Program-made: the position numbers and the translations under genes
Part shown: piece after piece, positions 13,852 to 21,516 of the stretch
Numbering within the stretch: the first letter of the stretch is position 1
Layout of the letters: each line of letters begins with the position of its first letter
Notes under the pieces: generated by a model
The model's input: the letters and a program-made list of their open reading frames with translations, nothing else
The model's database searches: none
What the model was told of the DNA's origin: nothing
Assembly (NCBI GenBank): GCA_004376975.1
Contig: SOJA01000099.1
Span: 1 to 25,500, forward strand
Reading direction: 5' to 3'
Length of the DNA stretch: 25,500 bases
From: Candidatus Bathyarchaeota archaeon
GTDB lineage: Archaea; Thermoproteota; Bathyarchaeia; Bathyarchaeales; UBA233

Positions 13852-15543
13852 ATGGAGCTTTTAATAAAAAACGGTTTCGTCTACGACCCTATCAATGGTG
13901 TTAATGGCGAAAAAATGGACATCGCCGTTAGAGATAGAAAAATCGTTGAAAAAGTGAAAGAAAGCAGAGCGGAGAAAATCGACGCATCTGGAATGATTGT
14001 AATGCCGGGCGGAGTAGACATTCACTCTCACATTGCTGGTTCTGAGGTGAATACTGGAAGGCTTCTGAGGCCTGAAGATCACTTTAAGGATTTTGAACGG
14101 AAAACACTGAAAACAAGGTCGGGTGTTGGGTATTCTGTCCCATCTACTTTTACAACTGGTTATCGCTACGCCAAGATGGGCTACACTACAGTAATGAATC
14201 CTTCAATGGCACCATTGGAGGCCAAGCACACTCATGAAGAATTGAACGACACTCCAATGGTTGATAAGGCAACTTATCCGCTTCTGGGCGACTGGTGGTT
14301 TGTACTGGAATACTTGAAGAACGGAGAAATTGAGGAATGTGCTAGATACGTAGCTTGGATGATAACCTCAACCAAGGGTTACGCGATAAAAATCGTTAAT
14401 CCAGGTGGCTTGGAAGCTTGGGGTTCCGGACGTAATTTGAGCAGCATAGATGATCAAGTTCCATATTTTGGCATAACTCCCCGTGAAATCCTTCGCGGAC
14501 TATGCAGAGTCAACAAGCTTCTAAAAATGCCCCACACAATTCATGTCCACACAAATAATCTTGGAAAACCTGGAAACTATCTCACAACCTTACATACAAT
14601 GAAATGCGTTGAAGATTTAGCTTCCGGAGATAAACCCACAATTCATATAACGCATTGTCAATTCTCCGCTTATAAAGGTTCAGACTGGAGAACTCTTAAG
14701 TCTGGAGTCGAGGAAATCGCGAAATATGTAAACAACCATTCACATGTAACCTTAGACATGGGTCAAGTAATATTCACGGATACAACAACCATGACGGCTG
14801 ATGGTCCATTTCAGTACACACTTTACGGGCTTACTGGAAACAAGTGGGTAAACCATGATGTGGAAACAGAAACAAGCGGGGGAGTTGTACCCTTCCGCTA
14901 CCGCCGCAAAAACCTCGTTCACGCAATTCAATGGTCAATAGGCCTCGAACTCGCCCTACTGGTGCAAAATCCTTGGATGATTTTCATGACAACAGATCAC
15001 CCGAATGCGGGGCCATTCACTTCTTATCCGAGAGTCATAGCTTGGCTAATGAGTAGTAAGGCAAGAGAAGTAACTATGGAAAAGATTAATCGGCGAGCAA
15101 GAAGCAGAAGCCTTCTTCCATCAATAGACCGTGAATTGGGCTATTATGAGATTGCGATAATGACAAGAGCGGGGCAAGCAAGGGCTCTGGGACTTAGACA
15201 CAAGGGTCATTTAGGCGTAGGCGCCGATGCGGATATAGCCATATACAACATAAACCCGGAAACAACAAATCCTTCTAAAAAGTATAGAACCTTGAGAAGA
15301 GCATTTGAAAATGCTGCTTACACTATTAAAGGCGGAAAAATAGTTGCTGGAAACGGGCAAATCTACAAAGATGTTAAAGGAGCCACCATGTGGCTTGATG
15401 TGCAAGTCTCCAACCCTGTAGAAATAACTGAGGAAATGAAAAGAAGGTTTAGAGAATACTGGACAGTTGAATGTGAAAATTATCCCGTAACAGAAAACTA
15501 CCTTGAAGTTTCCCATCCAATAATCGTGAAAGCAGATGTTTAA
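13852..15543 (+). CDS. fwdA: Formylmethanofuran dehydrogenase subunit A
   Basis: A 563-residue amidohydrolase-fold subunit that condenses formate with methanofuran at a binuclear metal site. Visible ligands and catalytic residues are HSH (H58, H60), the likely carboxylated lysine in GYAIKIVNPGG (K180), HVH (H231, H233), HITH (H265, H268) and the catalytic aspartate in TTDHPN (D382). Every expected residue is present. The ATG directly follows the fwdB TAA with no gap; GAGG occurs upstream inside the end of fwdB. It overlaps the start of fwdC. The length is typical of the family. Confidence 0.95.
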   Translation: MELLIKNGFVYDPINGVNGEKMDIAVRDRKIVEKVKESRAEKIDASGMIVMPGGVDIHSHIAGSEVNTGRLLRPEDHFKDFERKTLKTRSGVGYSVPSTFTTGYRYAKMGYTTVMNPSMAPLEAKHTHEELNDTPMVDKATYPLLGDWWFVLEYLKNGEIEECARYVAWMITSTKGYAIKIVNPGGLEAWGSGRNLSSIDDQVPYFGITPREILRGLCRVNKLLKMPHTIHVHTNNLGKPGNYLTTLHTMKCVEDLASGDKPTIHITHCQFSAYKGSDWRTLKSGVEEIAKYVNNHSHVTLDMGQVIFTDTTTMTADGPFQYTLYGLTGNKWVNHDVETETSGGVVPFRYRRKNLVHAIQWSIGLELALLVQNPWMIFMTTDHPNAGPFTSYPRVIAWLMSSKAREVTMEKINRRARSRSLLPSIDRELGYYEIAIMTRAGQARALGLRHKGHLGVGADADIAIYNINPETTNPSKKYRTLRRAFENAAYTIKGGKIVAGNGQIYKDVKGATMWLDVQVSNPVEITEEMKRRFREYWTVECENYPVTENYLEVSHPIIVKADV

Positions 15544-16369
15544 AATGGTAAGCCTTTATCCCCTAAAAGAATTCAGGTTTCCAATAATAGCTGGATGTAT
15601 AAGCCCCGACGTTTTCCAAGGCAAAAACCGTGAAGAAATAGGGGAACTTGAGATCTGGGAGGGAAACAAGCAAGGAAAACTTGGAGAACTGTTCAAGGTT
15701 GAGGAAATCAGAAAAGAAGAACAGCAAGAAAAGATAATCATAGTAATCCGTGGAGACGTAAGCAAAGTTCGAAGGATAGGAACATACATGACAGGTGGAG
15801 AAATAGTAATTCACGGAGATGTTGGTATGCATCTGGGCGAAGAAATGGAAGACGGAAAAATAATTGTGCATGGAAACGTTGGAGAATGGGCTGGCTCAAT
15901 GATGAAGGGTGGAACAATCAAAATTCATGGAAACGCCAGCCACTATCTGGGCGCACCATATCGTGGAAGCAGCAGAGGAATGCGCGGAGGAAAAATAGTT
16001 GTTCATGGAAACACTGGAAACGAAGCAGGAGCTTGCATGAAAAAGGGTTTAATCAAAATTTGTGGCGATGCAGGCCAATTTGCTGGTTTGAGAATGCATG
16101 GAGGAACAATTTACATTCAAAAAGATTGTGATGGAAGGGTTGGAGGCTGCATGAAAAGCGGTAAAATAATCATAGGTGGGTTCTTAGAGTCAGTTCTGCC
16201 AACCTTCACGATCGAAGGAATCAAAAAGAAAGTCAAAATCGAAGAAAACGAGGTGGCTGCAGGGCCATTCTACCGTTTCTTAGGAGATATTACAGAAAAC
16301 GGCAAAGGCAAACTTTATGTTCTTAAAAAGAAAAATCCTCACCTAAGCAATTATGAAAAACTTCTATGA
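15536..16369 (+). CDS. fwdC: Formylmethanofuran dehydrogenase subunit C
   Basis: A 277-residue structural subunit. The centre (about residues 80-220) is made of repeated glycine-rich turns of the G-x2-G-x3-G type (GGEIVIHGDVGMHLGEEM, GKIIVHGNVGEWAGSMM, GKIVVHGNTGNEAG, GGTIYIQKDCDGRVGG), the parallel beta-helix also found at the C-terminus of glutamate synthase. FwdC holds FwdA and FwdB/D together in the FwdABCD core. Two starts are possible: ATG 15536 overlaps the fwdA stop by 8 bases, and ATG 15545 lies just after it. Neither has a strong ribosome binding site and both fit coupled translation. It is followed by mch after 24 bases. Confidence 0.93.
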   Translation: MFKMVSLYPLKEFRFPIIAGCISPDVFQGKNREEIGELEIWEGNKQGKLGELFKVEEIRKEEQQEKIIIVIRGDVSKVRRIGTYMTGGEIVIHGDVGMHLGEEMEDGKIIVHGNVGEWAGSMMKGGTIKIHGNASHYLGAPYRGSSRGMRGGKIVVHGNTGNEAGACMKKGLIKICGDAGQFAGLRMHGGTIYIQKDCDGRVGGCMKSGKIIIGGFLESVLPTFTIEGIKKKVKIEENEVAAGPFYRFLGDITENGKGKLYVLKKKNPHLSNYEKLL

Positions 16370-16393
16370 AACACAAGCTGGAGAGAAAACCAT

Positions 16394-17365
16394 TTGACAA
16401 ATGCGTTAAGCATAAACAAGTTGGCCTGGAAACTTCTAGAAAAACTACTTGAAAAACCAGATTATTATGGATTGAAAATTGAAAAAACAAGCTTAGGAAC
16501 AACCATCGTAGATGCTGGAATAAAGGTTGAAGGCGGCTTTCAAGCTGGCAAAACTATAACGGAAATCTGCATGGGAGGCTGCGGAAAAGCAGAAATAACC
16601 TATAGAACATATGGGAAACTGGAGCTTCCATCAATCTTCGTTTACACAGATCATCCAGTAATTGCCACTCTAGGTTCACAGTACGCAGGTTGGCAAATAA
16701 AAGAGGAAGACTACTTTGCGATTGGGTCAGGACCAGCAAGAGCACTCGCGTTGAAACCCCTAAAAATCTATGAAGAAATCGGATACAGAGACAATTTTGA
16801 CAAGGCAATCGTGGTCTTGGAAACTGAGAAACACCCGCCAACAAAGGTTGTGAAACGTTTTGCAGAAGAATGCAAGGTTCAGCTGGAAAACTTAGCGATA
16901 ATTTTAACTCCTACAACCAGCATAGCAGGTGCAACACAAGTTTCAGGTAGAATAGTTGAAACTGGAATCCACAAACTCAACATGCTTGGATTAAACCCAA
17001 AAGCAATCTTACACGCTTGGGGATGTGCACCAATTTCTCCCATTCATCCAAAATTTACATATGCAATGGCGAGAACAAACGACGCAATCCTCTATGGAGG
17101 AACAGCCTACTTCAGCGTTGAATATGACGATGAGGAAGAACTAAAGCAAATAGTCAATGAGGCGCCGTCAAAAGCCTCCAAAGCATACGGAAAACCCTTC
17201 ATAAAAATCTTTAAAGAAGCAAACTACAACTTTTACAAGATTGACCCAAACCTTTTTGCGCCCGCCGTTCTAATTGTGAACAATGTGAAAACTGGCAACA
17301 TCTTCAAAAGTGGAGAAATTGATGCTGAAATATTGGCAAAATCTCTAGGTTTCAGAGTGCTCTAG
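16394..17365 (+). CDS. mch: Methenyl-tetrahydromethanopterin cyclohydrolase
   Basis: A 323-residue cytoplasmic enzyme that interconverts N5-formyl-H4MPT and methenyl-H4MPT, the step after formyl transfer in the archaeal methyl branch. Family marks are the N-terminal LGTTIVDAGIKVEGGFQAG, CMGGCGKAEITY, YTDHPVIATLGSQYAGWQI, GSGPARALA, the NAWGCAPISPIHP-like AWGCAPISPIHP, and MARTNDAILYGGT. The start is TTG 16394 with GGAGAG about 8-12 bases upstream; no suitable ATG exists. It is the last gene of the operon. The formyltransferase (ftr) and the Fwd ferredoxin subunits are not in the window. Only 11 bp separate its stop from the convergent S-component gene. Confidence 0.95.
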   Translation: MTNALSINKLAWKLLEKLLEKPDYYGLKIEKTSLGTTIVDAGIKVEGGFQAGKTITEICMGGCGKAEITYRTYGKLELPSIFVYTDHPVIATLGSQYAGWQIKEEDYFAIGSGPARALALKPLKIYEEIGYRDNFDKAIVVLETEKHPPTKVVKRFAEECKVQLENLAIILTPTTSIAGATQVSGRIVETGIHKLNMLGLNPKAILHAWGCAPISPIHPKFTYAMARTNDAILYGGTAYFSVEYDDEEELKQIVNEAPSKASKAYGKPFIKIFKEANYNFYKIDPNLFAPAVLIVNNVKTGNIFKSGEIDAEILAKSLGFRVL

Positions 17366-17376
17366 TTTGCCTTAGG

Positions 17377-17934
17377 TTATTTTAAACCTGATTTTACGGC
17401 CCTTGCCGCGACACAGCCTAAGGGAATAGTATATAGTGCCAGTGTAGCATTAAAAATCACTACAAACGGAACCATTAAAACTATTGCTTCTTCAGGCATG
17501 CCGAACCCGATTGGAGGAGGAAAGCGAAGGAAGACCCAATTCACAAATGCCATGGTAACCATCCTAAATATAATTCCTGATGATGTGATCAAAGTGCTCA
17601 AAGATGTTTCCCCGAACTTGTGAGAACCGTGTTCAGCAAGTTTTTTTACAATAATTATGCCCAAAAGCATGCTTGTTATAGCTACTAAATTGTAGATTGG
17701 TCCTGTTGGGAGTTCTCCTGGAAATACGGCCAGCAATACAAGAGTGTTTAGTACAGCTATCGAAAATCCTACCACAGCTCCGTAGAGTAAAAATGCGGCG
17801 ACTATTGGTATTTCCCATATTTGATATATTAGAAACGGTGCATATGGCGCCGGAATCTTGATAGGCGATGATAAATTAAGAGCTATGGTAAGTGCAGCGA
17901 ATACTATTATAGATGCAATTGTTTTAGTATTCAT
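17377..17934 (-). CDS. ECF transporter S component, RibU-like
   Basis: A 185-residue protein with about five or six membrane helices and the usual S-component size. The first-helix region MNTKTIASIIVFAALTIALN, followed by KIPAPYAPFLIYQIWEIPIV and then FLLYGAVVGFSIAVLNTLV, resembles the riboflavin-binding S component RibU. The substrate assignment is tentative. The ATG at 17932-17934 has AGGGAT upstream. No energising EcfA/EcfT genes lie nearby, so it would share a common module. Single-gene unit, convergent with mch, with a perfect palindrome beside its promoter. Confidence 0.65.
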   Translation of the reverse strand: MNTKTIASIIVFAALTIALNLSSPIKIPAPYAPFLIYQIWEIPIVAAFLLYGAVVGFSIAVLNTLVLLAVFPGELPTGPIYNLVAITSMLLGIIIVKKLAEHGSHKFGETSLSTLITSSGIIFRMVTMAFVNWVFLRFPPPIGFGMPEEAIVLMVPFVVIFNATLALYTIPLGCVAARAVKSGLK

Positions 17935-17971
17935 TTCTATCCCTTTTATTAGTTAGAAACCATGTGTGGAG

Positions 17972-17997
17972 GAGTAATTATTTAAGAGTAGCTACTC
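17972..17997 (-). promoter_or_regulatory. Palindrome next to TATA of the RibU-like gene
   Basis: GAGTAGCTACTC (17986-17997) is a perfect 12-bp palindrome. On the minus strand it is followed at once by the TATA-like TTAAATAATTA, about 40-60 bases before the gene's start codon. A protein bound there would cover the BRE/TATA region, so repression or activation of the transporter gene is plausible. A vitamin-responsive regulator is a reasonable guess only. Confidence 0.5.
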
Positions 17998-18025
17998 AAG
18001 AAAGAGTATACTTATTGTGAAAAAA

Positions 18026-18073
18026 CCTGAAAAATAAATATAGCATACGTATATTTCTATTGGGAAACGTATG
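18026..18073 (+). promoter_or_regulatory. Promoter and inverted repeat of the coiled-coil gene
   Basis: CCTGAAAAATAAATATAG (18026-18043) fits BRE plus TATA. It lies about 30-40 bases before the GTG start, so the transcript would be nearly leaderless. CATACG (18044-18049) and CGTATG (18068-18073) form an inverted repeat that brackets the expected transcription start and the first codon. Confidence 0.45.
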
Positions 18074-19314
18074 TGTCTGAAGCTCTAAAAATTTCTTCAA
18101 AAGAGGCCAAAGACTGGCTTGAAAAGAAGACAAGTTCAATTTTTGTTCCTGTCCACGAAAAAGCTCAGAAACTACTTGATAAAATAAAAAAGACGCTTGA
18201 GAATGTTACAGAAGTTTCTAACATGCTGTTAGAGAATAGCAAAAAAGAGATTGAAAAAAGAAACATGAAGACCTATCGCAGAGCCAGAGCGTTAAACAAG
18301 CTGGCACGGCTATTCCTTGAAAGAATACGGCAGATTGAGGTTCCAAACCAAGTTTCTTATGACAGCTTCAGCAATTTCGTCCAAGAAACTCAAAAGGCCT
18401 TTGTAGTAACCGAAGTTGATGTAAGGAATTGGTTTCCGAGAATATCACCTTTCTTTATCATGGATAGAAGAAAATTTCTAGGAGTCTTTGAAAAAGCAAA
18501 GGAATCTTTAAAAGAGCTTCATGATTTTCTGACAAAGGAGTATGTTAAAACCAAAACTTTGGAGGAAACCTTCCAACTTATCGATGATCTTCAAGCCTTT
18601 GAGGGGCGACTGGTAGATAAAGAAGCTCAGAAGAAGAAAATTGAAACCGAAAAGTCCTTGATTGAAAGGAAAATAGTTGAAAAACAGCAGGAAATAACAG
18701 ATTTCAAAAATAGAGACAGTTTGACTCGATTAAATGAGGTCAGTACAGAAATAGAAGAGTTAAGCATGGAAGTGAAACATAATCTGCGGCATCTTCGAAA
18801 ACCATTCATAAAATATCAGTTACAAGTGTTCCGCAAAGGCGGTTTAACACCTGAAGAGTTGAAGAAACTCAATCACTACATTGAGAATCCCTTCGATGCC
18901 TTTGCTGCAGAAGAAACGGGATACCCAGTGTTAAAGCAGATTCTTGAAAAACTAGCCAGTTCAATGTCTAGTGGAAAACTGAAATTGAAACACGATAGAA
19001 AACGGAAAGCGGAGCAAGCCATAAGCGGAGTACTTGACAAGAAATCTTTAGATGATCTTCACCGAAAATGTCGTAAGACAATAATGCAGAAAAAGCAGCT
19101 TTCAACTTCAGCCGAAACAGCAAAGATAAAAAGAAACATCTTGGAACTTCAAGAAGACCTTAAGAAATTGGGAAGAAAAAAGAGGCGGGTTGAATTGGAA
19201 GAAAACGCTATAGAACGAAACTTGAAGGAGATGCTGAAGAGTATAGACGATAGGAAAAAAGGGATAGAGAAAAACGTTTTTGACTTTATGGATAGAAAAA
19301 TCATTATTGAGTGA
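18073..19314 (+). CDS. Long coiled-coil protein, unknown function
   Basis: A 413-residue soluble, very charged protein (rich in Lys, Glu, Leu). Residues about 35-100, 160-265 and 350-410 have heptad-like patterns of coiled coils, for example EAQKKKIETEKSLIERKIVE. A more mixed segment lies between (VDVRNWFPRISPFFIMDRRK; later ENPFDAFAAEETGYPVLKQ). There is no signal peptide or membrane helix. Start: GTG 18073; an overlapping ATG at 18071 is out of frame. It is followed after 16 bases by the PPP phosphatase gene on the same transcript, so it is a candidate scaffold, regulator or substrate of that phosphatase (inference). I do not recognise a characterised family. Confidence 0.75.
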   Translation: MSEALKISSKEAKDWLEKKTSSIFVPVHEKAQKLLDKIKKTLENVTEVSNMLLENSKKEIEKRNMKTYRRARALNKLARLFLERIRQIEVPNQVSYDSFSNFVQETQKAFVVTEVDVRNWFPRISPFFIMDRRKFLGVFEKAKESLKELHDFLTKEYVKTKTLEETFQLIDDLQAFEGRLVDKEAQKKKIETEKSLIERKIVEKQQEITDFKNRDSLTRLNEVSTEIEELSMEVKHNLRHLRKPFIKYQLQVFRKGGLTPEELKKLNHYIENPFDAFAAEETGYPVLKQILEKLASSMSSGKLKLKHDRKRKAEQAISGVLDKKSLDDLHRKCRKTIMQKKQLSTSAETAKIKRNILELQEDLKKLGRKKRRVELEENAIERNLKEMLKSIDDRKKGIEKNVFDFMDRKIIIE

Positions 19315-19330
19315 GTTTAAGGTGCAATAG

Positions 19331-20260
19331 TTGCAAACAGCCCTTTCGCAGATGGTTAAAGAAGCGCTCAATATTCAGCATAAGGATTTTGCTCAGTTGG
19401 TTGAAGAAACTGCGCAATTACTCGCCAAGGAAAATGGTCAAGTTGGAAACTTCAGTGTCACAGGTAGACTTGTTAAAATCAAGCCTTCAGGCGAAGCAGT
19501 GATAGTTAGCGATTTACATGGAGACCTAGACAGCCTAGTTCAGATTATGAAAGAGACAGATTTCCTACAGAAGTTGAGACAGAATAGCAAAACCTTTCTA
19601 ATTTTTCTCGGCGATTATGGTGACCGCGGTATCCACTCAGCTGAAGTCTATTATATTGTCTTAAAACTGAAGCTTATGTTTCCTGAGCAAGTTGTTTTAA
19701 TGCGCGGCAACCATGAGGGACCTAGGGATCTTATGGCTTCTCCGCATGATTTGCCAATGCAGTTTCAGGCAAAATTTGGCGAAAAAGGGGGAGATGCCTA
19801 CCATAGAATCCGGGGATTATTCAAACATCTTTATAGTGCTGTATTTGTGGAAGAGCGTTATCTTGTGATCCATGGAGGCTTACCGTCTCAAGCAAAAACC
19901 TTAGAAGACTTGGCATATGCGCACGTCAAACATCCAAAGCAGAGATTGCTTGAAGAGATGCTCTGGAATGACCCAACCGAAACGATTAAGGGAGTATGTG
20001 AATCTCCAAGAGGTGCGGGAAGACTATTCGGCGAGGAAATAACACGCGAAGCGTTAAGGAGATATGGCGTTAAAATCTTGATAAGGGGACATGAGCCCTG
20101 CAGAGACGGCTTCAAAATCAACCACAGAGGCAAAATTTTAACTTTGTTTTCACGGAAAGGACCGCCATACTTCAATGTTTATGGTGCTTATTTGAATGTT
20201 AAACTTTCCAAAAAATTCGAAAACGCAGTACAGCTAATCCCCTTCATTCACAAATTCTAG
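19331..20260 (+). CDS. PPP-family Ser/Thr protein phosphatase (PP1/PP2A-like)
   Basis: A 309-residue dinuclear-metal phosphoesterase. All PPP motifs are in order: SDLHGD (residues 60-65), GDYGDRG (94-100), RGNHEG (125-130), MLWNDPTE (210-217), HGG (181-183), RGAGRLFGEE (227-236) and IRGHEP (251-256). The WNDP and RGAG-LFG elements are specific to the PPP family of protein phosphatases, rather than general metallophosphoesterases. An N-terminal extension of about 55 residues precedes the catalytic domain. The start is TTG 19331 with AAGGTG (from 19319) 6 bases upstream. Co-transcribed with the coiled-coil gene. Its protein targets are unknown. Confidence 0.88.
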   Translation: MQTALSQMVKEALNIQHKDFAQLVEETAQLLAKENGQVGNFSVTGRLVKIKPSGEAVIVSDLHGDLDSLVQIMKETDFLQKLRQNSKTFLIFLGDYGDRGIHSAEVYYIVLKLKLMFPEQVVLMRGNHEGPRDLMASPHDLPMQFQAKFGEKGGDAYHRIRGLFKHLYSAVFVEERYLVIHGGLPSQAKTLEDLAYAHVKHPKQRLLEEMLWNDPTETIKGVCESPRGAGRLFGEEITREALRRYGVKILIRGHEPCRDGFKINHRGKILTLFSRKGPPYFNVYGAYLNVKLSKKFENAVQLIPFIHKF

Positions 20261-20599
20261 ACATTGTGGCTTCTCTTAGAAAGAGAATATCTTTCCTCTT
20301 GATTTGATTTCAAGCGTAGAGTCGTTCAATTCACGTTTATTTAGTGATGAGGAAAACTAACTCAGTTTTGAAGTCTAGTTGGATGTTCCCGTTTTTTCTT
20401 GGATTTCCAGCCTGTTCTTTCTCTTTCATTAATTTAAGATAACCTTAAACACTCGACAAGCAGACTTAATTCTAATCTGAATTGACAGCCCTTAAAGTTT
20501 CAAGTAAATATACGTTTTTGCAAAATGGTCAGAATAATAAAACGGTTAAAAGCACCAATTCAATAGAATTCAAGGGTTAGAGCATTGAAAGGGTCTGAA
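20261..20599. other. Gene-free interval with terminator hairpin and promoter-like elements
   Basis: No ORF of useful length is present. A perfect hairpin follows the phosphatase stop (20271-20287). A T-run lies at about 20390-20396. TATA-like GTAAATATACG (about 20504-20514) sits 86 bases before the ATP-grasp start and AATAATAAAAC (about 20531-20541) is nearer. No RNA gene was recognised. Confidence 0.5.
20271..20287 (+). terminator. Hairpin after the phosphatase gene
   Basis: TTCTCTT-AGA-AAGAGAA is a perfect 7-bp stem with a 3-base loop, 10 bases after the phosphatase stop. It is followed by a weak T-rich stretch. It is a plausible transcript end or 3'-stabilising structure. Confidence 0.4.
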
Positions 20600-21478
20600 A
20601 TGTTGATAGGAATCTTAACACGAAATGAAAACTCTTGGAGTTCAATCCAGCTTCGAGAAGCATTAGCCAGACGTGGAATTCCGCATGTTTGTTTCAGTTT
20701 TCCGCAGTTAATTGCCCGTGTCGGTTATAGATCCTACTTGAGTGTTAGCAACATCAAAATTCCAGAGGAGTTAGATGCCCTGATGGTTCGTCCCATTGGC
20801 CGCGGTTCCTTGGAGGAAATAGTCTTCCGGATGGATGTTCTACACCGCCTTGAACGTTTAGGCTTGTATGTGATAAACCCGCCTAGAGCTATTGAGCACT
20901 GTGTGGACAAATATGCTGTTCTAGCAATTTTGGAGGAGAATGGCATACCTGTTCCTCGTACAGCAATAACTGAAAATGTTGGTGAAGCTTTAAAGGCTTT
21001 TCATGAATTGGGTGGAGATGTCATTGTTAAACCGATTTTCGGTTCAAGAGGGGTGGGTTCCACAAGAGTTACAGATCCGGAAGTTGCTGCCACAATTTTT
21101 GGGACCATAACTTTCTATCACGGTGTAATTTACATTCAAGAGTTTGTTCCTCACGGCTTCTCTGACATTCGCGCCTTTGTCCTAGGTAACCGTGTCGTCG
21201 CAGCAATGAAACGTGTTGCAAGAACTTGGAAAACAAATTACAGCCAAGGAGCCAAGCCTGTGTCAATGAAGCTTGACGCAAATCTTGAGGAGATGGCTGT
21301 TAAATCAACAAGTGTTGTCAAATGCAAAATTGCCGGTGTAGACATTCTAGAAAGCTCCAAAGGACCCTTTCTTGTTGAGGTTAACAGTCAACCTGGATGG
21401 AGAGGCTTGCAGTCGGTTACAAATGTTAATGTTGCAGATGAAATTGTCGATTTCATCTTCTCTGAACTGAAAAGGTAG
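20600..21478 (+). CDS. RimK-type ATP-grasp ligase (MptN/methanopterin-type candidate)
   Basis: A 292-residue ATP-grasp enzyme of the RimK/LysX/MptN group, which add glutamate or similar amino acids to carboxylates. The ATP-binding loop VIVKPIFGSRGVGSTRV is at about residues 141-157 (K144), with IYIQEFVPHG and RAFVLGNRVVAAMKR following. The metal-binding end is FLVEVNSQPGWRGLQSV. The ATG at 20600 (MLIGILTRNENSW) is preferred on family length; TTG 20585 would add 5 residues. In archaea such ligases glutamylate tetrahydromethanopterin (MptN) or F420 (CofF), and related genes occur with C1-transfer genes in methylotrophs. The fwd-mch operon 3 kb away favours a pterin or methanofuran role, but the substrate cannot be read from sequence. 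Single gene, convergent with the thi operon. Confidence 0.75.
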   Translation: MLIGILTRNENSWSSIQLREALARRGIPHVCFSFPQLIARVGYRSYLSVSNIKIPEELDALMVRPIGRGSLEEIVFRMDVLHRLERLGLYVINPPRAIEHCVDKYAVLAILEENGIPVPRTAITENVGEALKAFHELGGDVIVKPIFGSRGVGSTRVTDPEVAATIFGTITFYHGVIYIQEFVPHGFSDIRAFVLGNRVVAAMKRVARTWKTNYSQGAKPVSMKLDANLEEMAVKSTSVVKCKIAGVDILESSKGPFLVEVNSQPGWRGLQSVTNVNVADEIVDFIFSELKR

Positions 21479-21516
21479 TTACGGATGCTAACAATTTGTC
21501 GTTTTCTTTCAGAGCA

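Noticed and set aside
20340..20480. GTGATGA near 20345 as a C box of a guide RNA
   Set aside because: The next CTGA on that strand is about 130 bases away, far too long for an archaeal C/D RNA.
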